From assembly GCF_001039355.2 (NCBI RefSeq), contig NW_019775634.1:1-64000 (forward strand): 64,000 bases of DNA, read 5' to 3'. A model generated the notes under the pieces. It was not told the DNA's origin. It searched no databases and worked only from the letters and a program-made list of their open reading frames with translations. The DNA comes from Lingula anatina (lineage: Eukaryota; Brachiopoda; Lingulata; Lingulida; Lingulidae). The position numbers were made by a program, and so were the translations under genes. Shown piece by piece: positions 1 to 41,923 of this stretch (position 1 is its first letter; every line of letters begins with the position of its first letter).

Positions 1-12
1 TTTATCATACAC

Positions 13-29701
<29,689 letters not shown>

Positions 29702-30444
29702 TTTGGTTATAATATCTGCACTAACGAGCATAACATATTTCAATTAATCTTGAAATATTTCTTCATTTCATAAGTATAATACCTTGCCAAAATAAATTTT
29801 CAATCAAATGATAGTTTGGTACATAAGCTGTGCATATCATTTCACAGATCAGAACTGTTTGAAAATAGGTCTTTAATCGGACACCTCTATAACTGAGAAA
29901 TATATTTTGAAAAATATTTATTATGGTGTCTGATTGTTACAGAATTATGTAAGAGCAGGGGTTCAAGGGGTGGTTATTGAAAGGACAATACATTAAACTC
30001 CAGGAAAAATTATTAATTATGAGTTATTTGTGGGAAAAGCTTACCCTGAGGATGTGCACCTTTAATCGTTAATTAAGACCAAATATTAAAAAAAGTTTTT
30101 TTTTTTTTTTTATTATACCCATCAGCTAATGCTTAATGCAAACTTGTTTAAATGATTTTGTTGACAATTTGCGGAAAAGATTTTTTCTTCTGCATAACGA
30201 GGCTTTTGTAAAAACCTTTTGTAATAAAGAAAACTAAATGGCAACATTTAATATGAGTCTCTGCATACTGTATGGTGTAACCGATAACAGTAGAATCGAT
30301 TCATAAAGGCATCTGAAGGATGGCTAATTTCTCCGTGTTCACAAAGAAATCAAGTTAAATGTTACTTGTAAAACGCACAAGTTTCCTATCTTTCTGCAGC
30401 TTTATAACCAATAACTCCCGAAAGGTGTAATTAAAAATACGCAC

Positions 30445-30520
30445 CTTGTATATTTGACAAGTCAATAATTGTATACGTCCTCCATATTTGTCCCAGGCAA
30501 CATCGAAACGAGGCTACGTT
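30445..30520 (-). promoter_or_regulatory. Possible 5' non-coding exon and promoter of the CCDC162-like gene
   Basis: On the minus strand this sequence ends at a good donor (ATACAAG followed by GTGCGT), 729 nt upstream of the acceptor of the ATG exon. It would therefore serve as a 5' untranslated exon. Its far end is unknown. The minus-strand text contains GTTGCCTGGGAC (30490-30501) and GTAGCC (30512-30517). Both look like halves of the RFX X-box GTTNCCATGGNAAC, a common element of ciliary genes, but neither is a full X-box. It also contains a short upstream frame, MLPGTNMEDVYNY. Exon and promoter assignment is inference. Confidence 0.35.
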
Positions 30521-31021
30521 GGGAAGGTCAATTTCAAAGAATACATAATCTAGTAAATCAAATATATTATTTTATGATATAATAAATAAAATCTTTATTT
30601 TTAAAAGAAATACAATTATTATAAGGTATTATGTATATAAATGTAAAAAGAGGAAAATTTTATGCTCAAATAAATTATAATGGATTACGTTGTTCCGTAT
30701 GCTATTCTTTATGAAATTGAAAGGTGAAGGCCACAAAACAGGTGTCTGACGGTAAAAGTATTCATTCATTTGCTAAATGTCAAAATTCTGCATTTTCTTT
30801 AAAGACGTATGTGTTTCTTTTTCTATGCTGATCTCCTTTATGTCTAAGTAACAATGCATGCAGCCAGTTCGTGTTGTTACACATTAGATTTAAAGCTATA
30901 CTTATTTTTCTACATACGCATTCCACTGTTCATACATAAATTATGCTTGTGGTTGATTTCCATTGTTATTATGCACAATTTACCGAATACTTGGTAATAG
31001 TCCGTTGTAAGTCGTCAAGTA

Positions 31022-31087
31022 AATTTATTGAGGAAACTGATGGGGTATTGATACAATTTATTGAAAAAACTGATTGGGGATTGATAC
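31022..31087. repeat. 33-bp tandem duplication
   Basis: Two copies, each AATTTATTGA then ACTGAT...TTGATAC, differing at a few positions. Confidence 0.85.
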
Positions 31088-31238
31088 CATTTTATCACAC
31101 CGTTGAATCATTGGAAAGTTAGTTCCAGTTTAAGACTAGTTTCTTTTATGATTAAAATAACAAACTCATCTAGTTAGTTATGATGGTAATAATAATAATA
31201 GTGACAGTAACAGAGGAATGAACAAATGAAAAAATTTT

Positions 31239-31345
31239 ATATAAATATTAGGTTTGTACTGTATACAATACAAAGTTGTTGTATTAATGTATTTATATAG
31301 ATATTAGGTTTGTACTGTATACAATAGAAAGTTGTTGTATTAGTT
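31239..31345. repeat. 56-bp tandem duplication
   Basis: Two copies of a unit containing TATTAGGTTTGTACTGTATA and GTTGTTGTATTA, offset 56. Confidence 0.88.
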
Positions 31346-32329
31346 GGTGCCAATAAGGTATAACAACTAAGGATGGGTGTCAGTCAGGTATGCTTCAATA
31401 AAACTGTACTGGTATAATTGAACACTTATTTAAAAATCTAAAAAAGAATTAATAGTATTGTATAATGACAGTAATACAGTTATACATATCTGATTTTTTT
31501 TGGGGGGGGTTAGCATATCTGATATTTGTTTCAGCATTTAAAACAAAATATCAGAAACCAATGTATGCAGAAATTTCATGAAAATATATTAAAAAAATTT
31601 ATACATGTTTAATATGTAAATGCTTTTGAGTCATAGAATAAAGGTCACGAGCAGAGAATGGAGAATGGAAAATTTGTAACTTAAAATTTTAACATCTGAT
31701 AGAAGTGAAAATCAAAATTTCTGTAAGGGTCATTGCTTTGCTTTTGTTGATAATCTCTTGACTTAATTTGGCAATTTTTAAAGTCATTAAGTAAGAATAC
31801 TTTAAGGCACTATTTATAGTTTTCTTTAACTTGTATTTAACTTTTTTTAGTTTCAGTTATCTCCACAAACCGGAATACTATTTTGGGTGAGCAAGATATG
31901 ACTGTAAGGTGCTGCCATCTTTTTTACAAATCAGTGGATGGGTGGATGTCTCTTAAATGCTGTAGACTGGAAGGTGGTGCCACCATTGGTGGTGCCAGGA
32001 ACTAGTTATATATATATATATATATATATACATACATAAACATAATCCATTTTTGTCTGTAATTTGTTGCATTACTTGGATACATTATTTATTTGGAATT
32101 TGTTTCATGTAAATGTGTTTTTTTCATAAAATAATATTAATTATTGCTACTGATTGTTATTGATAATGATCAAAAAATTAATCTACAAACTGTATTTTTT
32201 TAAAATTTCTTTAACCATATATGAAAATAGCTTTTTTTAAAATAAATATATGTTACTGCTAATAAATTGTTCAGCTACAGAATCATATTCAGAGTTAATT
32301 TATAATCGAAAAAATTTTGTTGCTTGTAG

Positions 32330-32398
32330 GAAGACAGAATTGGCCCTAATGCGAGTGATGACTTTGACAGCAAAAATCTCCAGGCGTCCTTTTTCTTC
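32330..32398 (+). other. Candidate exon of an unidentified plus-strand transcript
   Basis: A 69-nt segment between a good acceptor (TTGTTGCTTGTAG) and a consensus donor (GTGAGT). It is open for 23 codons with a coding look (EDRIGPNASDDFDSKNLQAS plus three Phe). Joined to the next candidate (33437) the frame stops after three codons. I cannot name a protein. Confidence 0.3.
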
Positions 32399-33436
32399 GT
32401 GAGTCGTCTTAGCCTCAGTGGTCAGGTGTACTGGGTTTGTGCTGGTTTAAATTTATAATGACTTGTGTGTATTTTGTTTCAAAGGCAATTTGGCAAATTC
32501 TTGGCAAAGAATGCTCCACCAAAACAAACTGAAGCTTGTGTTTTTTGGTAGTTTTTCCTTGGTGTCCCTGTCAACTTCAGCTTTCCAAACAGTGCATGTA
32601 ACAGTTTTTTAATCTAGTGTATTATGGAAAAAAATCCATTTTTTGGTCTAAGCCAAATTCATCCCTCAGCATTTATCAATAAGAACCTATGTGTGCAGGG
32701 ATGAAATTTTTGAACTTTGATCTCTTTGGGCGGCAAAAATATCATTGGCTTAGGTGGCCTTCTGGTCTCTACACCATATTTTTTTTTAACATTTTAACCA
32801 AATGGCCTGACCATTCCTGTATGTTTGAACTTGAATTTCCTTAGAAGTTCTTTTACAATTAATGGAGTTTCAAGTGTGGTGCAATAAAGTCACATCAGGG
32901 ATATGAAAGGTGATATTTATAAGCATGAAGTCAGTGATACAATGCTTATTGATCTCAAAACTATTTTGATAATATAAATACTAGTAAAAGTAAGAATGCC
33001 CTTTCCTTATGTACAAGTGGTAGTATCTTGAAAAAGTAAAACGTAACTTTTTGGTGGTAAAAATCCTTTAACTAGATATTTCATTAGTTGTGCCTTAGGG
33101 GTTTAGATTTTTATCCTCTATTTTTCTTTGAATAGTTAATAATGAAGGTAATTTGGATTCATTTAAAATATGAGCTTGTTTGTGGTGTTGAAATTCATGC
33201 TCAAATCCACATCATACTGAAGCCTTAGAACATGAATAGACAATATTTTGAAGTCAGTGATATATGTGTAGAGTTAAATTAAAATTATAGGACCTTCTCT
33301 AAATTAATTTTCGACTTCAATGTAATTGTCATCGTAATTATTTTCACACACCCCCCCCCACACACCCATCCTTTTGCATTGTCTACAATTGAATACTTTG
33401 TCATTTTGAAATATTTTGCAAAACTTTCTTTACTAG

Positions 33437-33535
33437 GTCATACCTTAGGGAGACATTGGGCGAGAATTTGGTAAAAGGAGAACATCAGAAAGCTAAGGAT
33501 CCTCATTAATGTGCGAAGTTCAAGAGATTACTCAG
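33437..33535 (+). other. Candidate non-coding exon of an unidentified plus-strand transcript
   Basis: A 99-nt segment between a pyrimidine-rich acceptor (TTTCTTTACTAG) and a strong donor (CTCAG followed by GTAAGC). All three frames contain a stop, so if spliced it is untranslated or the end of a frame. Confidence 0.28.
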
Positions 33536-34271
33536 GTAAGCAAGACCAAATATGATCATACGATAGGGAAATGGGGGAGATTTCCACACTGACATTTGGG
33601 TAACCTTGTGATTTGCATGCCTTAGATGTGTTGCATAATTTGTTTTTGCAAATCTTCCGCCACTAATACAATGGGCCGTTCTTTGAGTTGTTTTTGTTAT
33701 TCAGTCTCAGAGTCATTTTATTATTGCAAAAATTATTTTTTAAAGTTACTGTTATGTAATTTTTATGAATGCCCCTTGTGTAAACTTGTGTTCACAGTTC
33801 ATACTGGTAATTTATTAATAAAAAGAATATACTTATATGCTGCTCTGTTTATTAATAAATCAGCAGTTGAATTGTTCGCTGTTTAAAATAGAAATAAATA
33901 GGCACTTGTCATTTTCAGACAGACCTTGGCATTACCCTTAATATATATGTACAAATTTGTATGTTAATATTAATATTGAAGTGGAAGTTTGTTATTTGTC
34001 TCCTCTGAACAATAGATAAGTGAAGGTTTAAAATGTAGTTCAGAAATGAAATCCCCATCAGTGGTCGCATTATGAATAATTTGGAATATGTAACAGGGTT
34101 TTTTTTTCTGGGCAATAACCTTCAGAAACAATACTGTTTGTGATCTATATAGTAGCAGTTGTGTTAGCTGGGATTTTGTGTCACTCATGACTACCAGACA
34201 TTTAGATGACCACTTCGTGACAAAGCCTATTAAGTTTGTCAGTATTTTTGTCTAGAAACATGGTATATGGG

Positions 34272-34482
34272 ACCATTCCCAATTCCTCTGTACTAGCAGG
34301 ATCGATTTATCTCCACTGGGTTTCCCACTGAATTGCATTTAGTTTAAGCATGCACAAAAGTTAATCATCTCCCTAGCAGCTTTACTGAGCATTGCAGACA
34401 TTTAAGCCTATTAAACTGAATGCAATTTAGTGAGAATTCCATCAGAGTTAGATCGATCCTGCTAGTATGATAGGTTTATGGG
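34272..34482. mobile_element. Inverted-repeat element, arms about 72 bp, loop about 65 bp
   Basis: Left arm 34272-34347 and right arm 34411-34482 are near reverse complements. Both contain CTAGCAGGATCGAT, and the pair GAATTGCATTTAGTTTAA / TTAAACTGAATGCAATT closes the inner end. I see no coding frame. It is either a MITE-like remnant or a transcribed hairpin. Confidence 0.65.
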
Positions 34483-34899
34483 AACCCAGTCCGTCTCCTT
34501 TGCTTGCACCTCTGAATATCAGATATGCAGTTATCAATAGATTTCCCTGATTAGTAGCAATGAAAAAACAAGAAGAGAAGATATGATTTATGTTGTTGTT
34601 TACGACTTGCTGCCATTTAGGAATTATTGTTGGTTTACAATGAGAACCCAGTCTTTATAATCACTTTGATTACTCTTTTTGTAGAACAAAAACTTTCTTG
34701 TGTGATGAAAAATGTGTTAAACTCTCTCCAAATTTTTATTTATTTCTCTCTCTGTATTTTTAAACAACCTTAAGACAAATGGGTTGATTTGTATTTATTT
34801 CACTTTTAAGGCATCAGAGGTTGTATATTATTTGGCAAATAACTTGATATGAAAAAATACTGTTAAATTAATAAATCAAAACCTAAGTCTGTTTATCTA

Positions 34900-35175
34900 A
34901 GAAAGGATTACCCTTAGCAAAATAACAGGCCTTCTGCAAACTCTCTTGCAAATCTGCAAGAATGAATTTTATGTTCCTGGAAGTTTGCCACAAATTTGCA
35001 AGAACATGTACACTTTCTTTTAATTTAATGCATTGACTTATATGCAAAGAAAGGATTTTTTTGATAACCTGCCACAAACTTAAGATGCTCTTGCAAATAT
35101 AATTTGCTGCAAATTAGCAGCAATACAATTTTTTCTCGGAAACTCCTTGCTGCAAATTTGCTGCAAACTTTTCCT
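34900..35175. repeat. Degenerate cluster of TTTGCAAGA/TTGCTGCAAATTTGC motifs
   Basis: Repeated short words (CTTGCAAATCTGCAAGAA, TTTGCCACAAATTTGCAAGA, TTGCTGCAAATTAGCAGCAA, TTGCTGCAAATTTGCTGCAA) over about 270 bp, many of them self-complementary. Probably a decayed repeat. Confidence 0.55.
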
Positions 35176-35179
35176 TTTG

Positions 35180-36935
35180 CTGAAGGTATATATTGAAGAA
35201 AAACTACCAGAACAATGAATACTATTGTTTATTGAAAATTTTACTGGGCAGTGAACATTTCCAAGTACCTTTAACAATGTCTGACCTTGTGCAGCAGTTC
35301 AGTGCAATTAGATATAACCTCGATATGCTTTGATAAAGATCGCATTTTGATTGTAATCAAGCTGGCTTAATACGTCTCAGACATGAGATCAACCCTGGAT
35401 GCCCGAAATAGCAGCTTGCTATAGCTACTGGTATGTGAAGGATACTGTTAGAGATGTGAAATGTGAAAGCCATAATGCAGTTTCTGTACTCAGAAAGAAA
35501 GAAAACGGACCCTTTGTAGCAGTCTCTAGCACAAACTGACAATCTTATTATGTAATGCATTAATATTTGCCAGGAAAACGGCCTTGCACAGCATCTCTTT
35601 ACACCTACATGAATGATGAAAGCTTAGGAATTACCGTGTCGCATGAAGTTATACATTCAACTAGTTCCTATTTGCCAAAACCATGCAATACATTTTTTTC
35701 TATCTCTGTCTATTTGAAAAGCATATAATACGTAATGCCCTTTTTTTTAGCATTTTCAGTTATCCATTTTGCATTATGCTTTGAAAAAATACCAGTCCTA
35801 AAAAGTAATAGAAGAGTTAAATTCTGCACCTAGATTGTTTCTGTTTATTTATTTTTTAAATAAAAAATATGTATAATGAAATATACAATATTAATATATA
35901 GACACACATTTGACTGTTAAGGTAGCATTACTACGTGAAATATTTGTTCTCTCAAGCAAGGGCAGCTGGTAATATATTGATTTAGGCTCACGTAGGACTT
36001 CGTCACGATAGCAGTACAGCAGTTGCAGACTGTTGATGAGATGGTCATAGTGCTGTTATTGTTCACCTGTGGGATAAACAAGTATATCAGTCTGGTAAAC
36101 AAGTGGTTGCTGGGTCATTAACTAGAATTCTATTAAAAGGTCTGGACCTAGGCTATGGAGGGGGTGGGTTGGGGGGGGGGGGGGGCAAGCTAGACCGGTG
36201 TCCATATTTTTTAGCTTTGTGGAAATTTTACATGGACTTGTAGTCTGGGATATTAACACTTACTGTCCCATGCCAAATTCTACTAAATATTCTGTTGTAG
36301 CGTAGTGGCTAGAAAGATTTTGTAAAATTGATTTGACGTCTACTTACTTTCAGTCAGACATTCTTATAGCCTTCACATGCTGTAATGAATAGCATGCTTG
36401 ATACATGTATCACTGTACAAGAACTTCTTTTTTCTAATTCATTTATTGTGGTAATAATCTGTTAACCTCTGTTTCTTCTGTGTGCTCACTTAGTTTTTCC
36501 ATCTCATTTCATTTTCTTTGTCCTCTTCATCCCCCCCCCATCCCCCTAACCCCCCTGGGCCTAGCCTATTTTTGCTTATTAAAAGGTCAACACTATCTCT
36601 CTTTTAAAGTGTGGGAATTTAACCAAGTTTAACCTCCATGTATATCACAACTGTCTTTTCATTGGCCTCCATGTCTCCTGCCTATTAACACTTTATAAAA
36701 ATGAGAGGATTTGTACCAGAGGCATTCCATGTACCTCTCCCTCCTCCCAGTTCCGGCTGTTTTTGATGGTATCTTCAAGGAGGATGCATTAAGTTTGTAT
36801 TTTAGAGATCTGATGTTAAAGAACACGATGCGCTATTCATGGAATGTCTGAGGAAGATAACTTAAGTCTGAAGATGTGTTTAAATAAGAATGTGTGTAGA
36901 TTGAAAGCTGATCCCAAATTTATCATAATTAATTA
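35180..36935. other. Non-coding stretch
   Basis: No supported gene. It contains a poly-G tract at about 36170-36184 and a C-rich stretch at about 36531-36556. Confidence 0.45.
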
Positions 36936-36937
36936 GG

Positions 36938-38279
36938 CCATTTTGATTACTAATAGGCAGTTTGGCTCCATACCTGGCATGATGGAATGCACTATATAAA
37001 TGAAATTTATTAATTGAACCCATAATGAAATCTTGTATTGAAATGACAGTGAGTATGTGCATTGGTTTTTTAAGTATATAGTGAGTTTTTAAAGGTATAC
37101 AGTATTTGAAGTGAGCGTCGGTGGAGCATGGATTCCCAGTAATGCATATAAACATGCCAAGGAATAAACAGAATTGATCACTTGATCAGCCATGAAGAAC
37201 TTTAAACTGTACCATCTTCAGTTTTTGATCATAATATTTATCTGACATATTTATCTGCCCCATTTATATACAGTACAGAGAGCAAGTAGAAAAATCCAGT
37301 CAAATATCATTTTTCGGTAATAGGAAACCATGTCTTACGGTGTTTCTCTAAGTTACACTAACTTCAGTTATACGGTGGCATTTGGTAGGCTTTTCTGGCA
37401 AAAAAGGCCTCAAATGCATCTTTAAATTGCTAGTCAAGAGGACATCTTCATCCAATATCAGGCCTACCCAACTACCAGACACGGCACCGAACAATCCTGA
37501 ATTCACTGATAAATCGGACCACACTACCCATTTTCAAGGTGTGTGTCAGTATGCGCTTCGAAGTATCTTACAATGCTATTGATAAAGAGGTGAAAAAATG
37601 TAATAGCTATGAAAGTTTTGCTTTAATGATCTTTTCATATTTACTTAAAAGATCAAGATTTTCAGTATTCACTTTAAATTTACCAAAAAGTAAATTTGGC
37701 TAACTTTTTCAATTAAATTGCCAAAAAAATCAACATGAACATGGAAATCTTTGAGCAGCTAAGAGTACATGCAATGCCCTTATCTATGAGGACATATCAT
37801 GGCTGTCAGTGTCTTGTATCAATGATCATGGTGGTTTAATTTTTAATGTTTGTCGTTATTAAGACATTTTGATTACTGAGAGGCAATTTGGCTTAATACC
37901 TGACATGATGGGGTTCACTATATTAAGAACATTAATTAGTACAAATCCGAAAGTGACATCTCTAATTGAATTCAAACGGTGAGTGTGTGTGGGTTTTTAA
38001 GTAGGGGGGGTTTTAAAGTGCCACTTAACATGGCATCTTCATGCAATAAACACTTGAGGAAATTATAGTCAAGTTAACTGTGTTTTCTGCTCGGAGTAGC
38101 TGGTGGCAACATTACTTGTGATGTTTAACTCAAAAGAACATGTATATAGGAATATGTGAGCAACAAAGTGTACTGATGTAGTAGTAGCCTTTTCTATGAG
38201 GACTGATATCATAGCTGTCACTTTTCTGTACCAATGATTGTCACTGATGGTGGTTTAAATTAATTTTAATGTTTGCCTG
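36938..38279. repeat. Old dispersed duplications
   Basis: 36938-37095 resembles 37863-38018 (both CATTTTGATTACT, AGGCA.TTTGGCT, ATACCTG.CATGATGG). Separately, 37780-37857 resembles 38188-38279 (TCTATGAGGAC, TGGTGGTTTAA, TTTTAATGTTTG). They are diverged with indels, so the duplications are old. Confidence 0.7.
37120..37212. repeat. Dispersed repeat copy A
   Basis: Resembles 49211-49348. Both share GCATGGATTCCCAGTAATGC and later ATCAGCCA, AAACTG.ACC. Copy A lacks about 45 bp present in the other. Confidence 0.7.
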
Positions 38280-39256
38280 TAGCCTGATGCAAATGCAAAA
38301 TTCAAACCAGCAGAATATGTCAGATTTGACATGGCGCTAATGCATATACTTCAATTTATTTTGGGACATCTTTAATGATGACAGTGCTGGTGTTTAAAGA
38401 TTTAGTGATTGTAAGGTCAAGTCAATAAACTGCTGGTAAATGGAATCAGATTTACTATATCACATTATTTTCAGATATTGTTCTTTGATAATCTGAAATA
38501 TTTAGATAACTGACCAACCAGTAAAAGAATATTGCTCAGAACATAACTGGCAGTTCCCAGAGCTCCCCCCCCTCCTAACTGTTTTGTTTTGCCTCTATTT
38601 ACCTGACAGTAGGTCTTTCTCTATATTACGTTGTTAGTAGCTGACAATGACAATTGTAACATCTGTGCATTTAGTAGTGAGAATGTATTGAGTGCTCTTT
38701 TTTGTGTTGGTTTGGATTTCAGTTTTAGTTACACATGCTTGCCATGCCATGATGATCCCAAAAATGGAGAGGAAATGGTATTCTCCTTTCAAATGTTTTG
38801 TTTAAAAGAAAAGGCATTGGTTGACCTGTCAGAGCAAACATTGGCCACCTTATTTTTCTTCAAATTTCCACGCAAGCCCCCTTTTGCCATGTCTGAATGT
38901 TTAAAGTAGCTTCTGATTTGAAAATTCAACTGCTCCAATCAGAAATGTCATGTAGGGTTTATGAACCATGTCCAATGTCCAGTTCAAAGGCACTACAAAA
39001 ATAATGGATAACTGGATATAATGCCTTAAAATGTCATTGACACAGTAAACCTTAGTCAGAATTGCTGCTCCACTTCAATGACCAATAGGCATGCAGATAT
39101 GGCATATCCATAGAGAAGAAGCTGGCATGCATCACACAGGAATCCCCCCTATCCCCCTCCCCCCCCCCCCCTTAAAATCTTACACTACCTGAATGAACTG
39201 AATGTGGTAATGAATGTTTTAAAAGAACATGCTAACTAAAGAAAATTTAAGAAAAT

Positions 39257-39286
39257 AATAATAATAATAATAATAACAACAACAAT

Positions 39287-39320
<34 letters not shown>
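39257..39320. repeat. AAT/AAC trinucleotide repeat
   Basis: AAT units grading into AAC units. A C-rich tract lies upstream at about 39145-39172. Confidence 0.92.
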
Positions 39321-40298
39321 GATGATGATTATGGTGATAAGATATGATAAAAAGTAAATGTTTATATCTCCTCCATCCTGAGTAATTTGGAAATCAATTA
39401 GTTACAAGATCAAATAACAATGCAATAAATATTGTAAAGACGGTCACTGTGACATTTAACTTTGTCATAGATTTTTGTTAAGATCTTGTAAGTCTCTCCA
39501 ATAACATCCTGTGACGTGAATGAATTATCACGCAACCTGTCTCCACAATTACAAATATTTCCTGAGGAAATTGAGTAATCTGTTAATTTCTAAAGGTTAT
39601 GGCATCATTGTGATTCAACCTTTTTTCTCAAGAAGTTGCCTCCTGATGATAAATAAATTGGTAAAAAAATTAGTGGTGTATATATATATCATCTTTAGTA
39701 GAAAATAAACTAAATATTTTATTTAGATGGATTACCACTGATTGATCTCAAGTCAAAGGAACCTGAAATTTTAGTCTTTTATAGGTAAGACCAATTGTTG
39801 GACTAAACTTCTCATGTGATAGTCAGATGGCCTAATTCCGTGCAATATGTGATTTAACTACCGCACAGAGTTTAATCTTATGTGACTGATGTAGACAGAG
39901 TGACATTTAAAATGGGATGGAATTAAGTCCTTTTATAAGATGTGATCCAGATGGAATTTTGAGATGATTCGGTCTCATAGTGATGTATCATTTAATGCAT
40001 TTTTGTAGTTTTTGAGTACTTAATAATTGACTTGATGTTAAAAAAAAAAAAGCATGCAGACGTACAAAATGTGACCTTATGATCATGTCTCAAGGTTACA
40101 GCAAATGAAAATCACACTTATTTTGATTTATTAGTAGATAACTGCCTCTGTCATGTTTCAAGGTCATGGCAAATAAAAAAAAATCACATTTGATTAAGTA
40201 GTAAATTAATGTCTGTGCTGTATTTTTTTCCTGCAAGATGATGCTGAATATATATGTGCTGAATATATTGCATAAAGTTGTAATTGCATTTTGAAAGC

Positions 40299-40319
40299 CC
40301 CCCCCCCCCCCCCCCCCCC
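40299..40319. repeat. Poly-C tract
   Basis: About 21 C residues just before the 40387 duplication. Confidence 0.9.
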
Positions 40320-40386
40320 TTTGTAAATAGGACGGCTACTGTTACAGAAATTGATGTGGATTTAGAAATTCCCCTATTTCAAGTTA

Positions 40387-40893
40387 AAAAAAATATTTTG
40401 GTACATAAATATAATTTCAATTTTGTTTATATGCTTTGGGCATGCAGGCTGTATTAAGGCAGTGACCTGATGGTGTTAATAGCCTATATCTAGCTAACAG
40501 GTCCACAGATCTAGCAATGAAGGCATAGCTTAACTCCGAGGAAGTAACTGATAATTCTGTGTCAGCTCGACTTGTAGGTAGTTGATGCTTTTAACTTAAG
40601 AATGCAAAAAAAAAAAAAAAAAAATTCCTCTTCAATAAANAAAAAAATATTTTGGTCCATAAATATAATTTCAATTTTGTTTATATGCTTTGGGCATGCA
40701 GGCTGTATTAAGGCAGTGACCTGATGGTGTTAATAGCCTATATCTAGCTAACAGGTCCACAGATCTAGCAATGAAGGCATAGCTTAACTCCGAGGAAGTA
40801 ACTGATAATTCTGTGTCAGCTCGACTTGTAGGTAGTTGATGCTTTTAACTTAAGAATGCAAAAAAAAAAAAAAAAAAATTCCTCTTCAATAAA
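40387..40893. repeat. Direct duplication of a 254-bp block with an N at the join
   Basis: Copies 40387-40639 and 40641-40893, offset 254, separated by a single N at 40640. They are nearly identical; one visible change is GGTACATA versus GGTCCATA. Both end in an A-run followed by TTCCTCTTCAATAAA. Probably an assembly join of two haplotypes. Confidence 0.88.
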
Positions 40894-41923
40894 TAAATGT
40901 TATGGTCTATCATTTGACATGATAAGTACAAAGGATAATAGAGCCAGACAGTGACAGAAAAAAAACTTATTAGGAGATTGTTATGGGTAATTTATGATAT
41001 TGCAGAAATTCAAGGTTATAGAAAACAACATCAGCCAAGGACAAATTGCTCATTCAATTGGCACTTGTGGTGACTTTGTGGAAAAAAAAACTTTTGATGT
41101 TCCCATTGTTCACTATAGGCATGATGCTGTATACTGATAGTTCTACTGTTATGCGTATTTACGTGTGTCCTGAAATCGGTATGATAAAGGTCCCTGCTAA
41201 CTGCATATTAAATAATTTGATAAATAGTGATATGAAATTTAAATGACACAAGGAATGTCCAGAACAAATATATGAAACAGCCTTCAGACGTGAGCTTTTA
41301 TTGCATTTAATGCATCATTGTCTTGAGGAATTATCGCTGTCTCATCTCCAGAGGACGCCGTGTCTCGTTTCTTGTGTGATAATATTGTCTAATGGTGCCC
41401 TGAGAGAGGTAGCAAACTATGAAAAATGTTGTGTGTGGATTGTTGCCTGAGAGCTCAGACAACAAGACATATGGGCTTGTGTAGAAGCGAGGAACAGCCT
41501 CATTACCTGCAATTTGGCAGTCTCTTATACCACTTAATTATTGACAGAGGTGCTTTTATTACTTCAGTCCACAGTGATATGGGAATTTTTGATAAGAAGA
41601 AACAATATTTAGGCATCAAAAATATTTTTTTGGCTGCCAGGCCATCTTCTTTGGGGGGTTTGGCTGTTGATTGCACAACCTAGAGCAGAGACTAGAGAGA
41701 CTATATTAACATCAGAATTTGAAGGCCAAGAAAAATAATAGTCATCAAAGCATTTGTAACACATGTACATTAAATATTCAAGCATTATGCCTTGCGTGAC
41801 CTCTGTTTGAAAGCAAAGTATAGTTGTCATTTTTGTTTGTCAGCAACAAACATCATTATACAACCTTTTTATGAGAAAAAAATAATAAAAATAATAATAT
41901 ATTTCATTTGCTGCTGCAGAGCT

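Larger units (their letters stand above)
30521..32329. other. Non-coding AT-rich stretch
   Basis: Apart from the two small tandem duplications and a TA tract near 32006-32033 I see no gene or RNA structure. Confidence 0.5.

Noticed and set aside
37382-37582. 66-residue plus-strand frame with an exon-like end (TTCAAG then GTGTGT)
   Set aside because: The acceptor is weak and the sequence is not recognised; too little to call.
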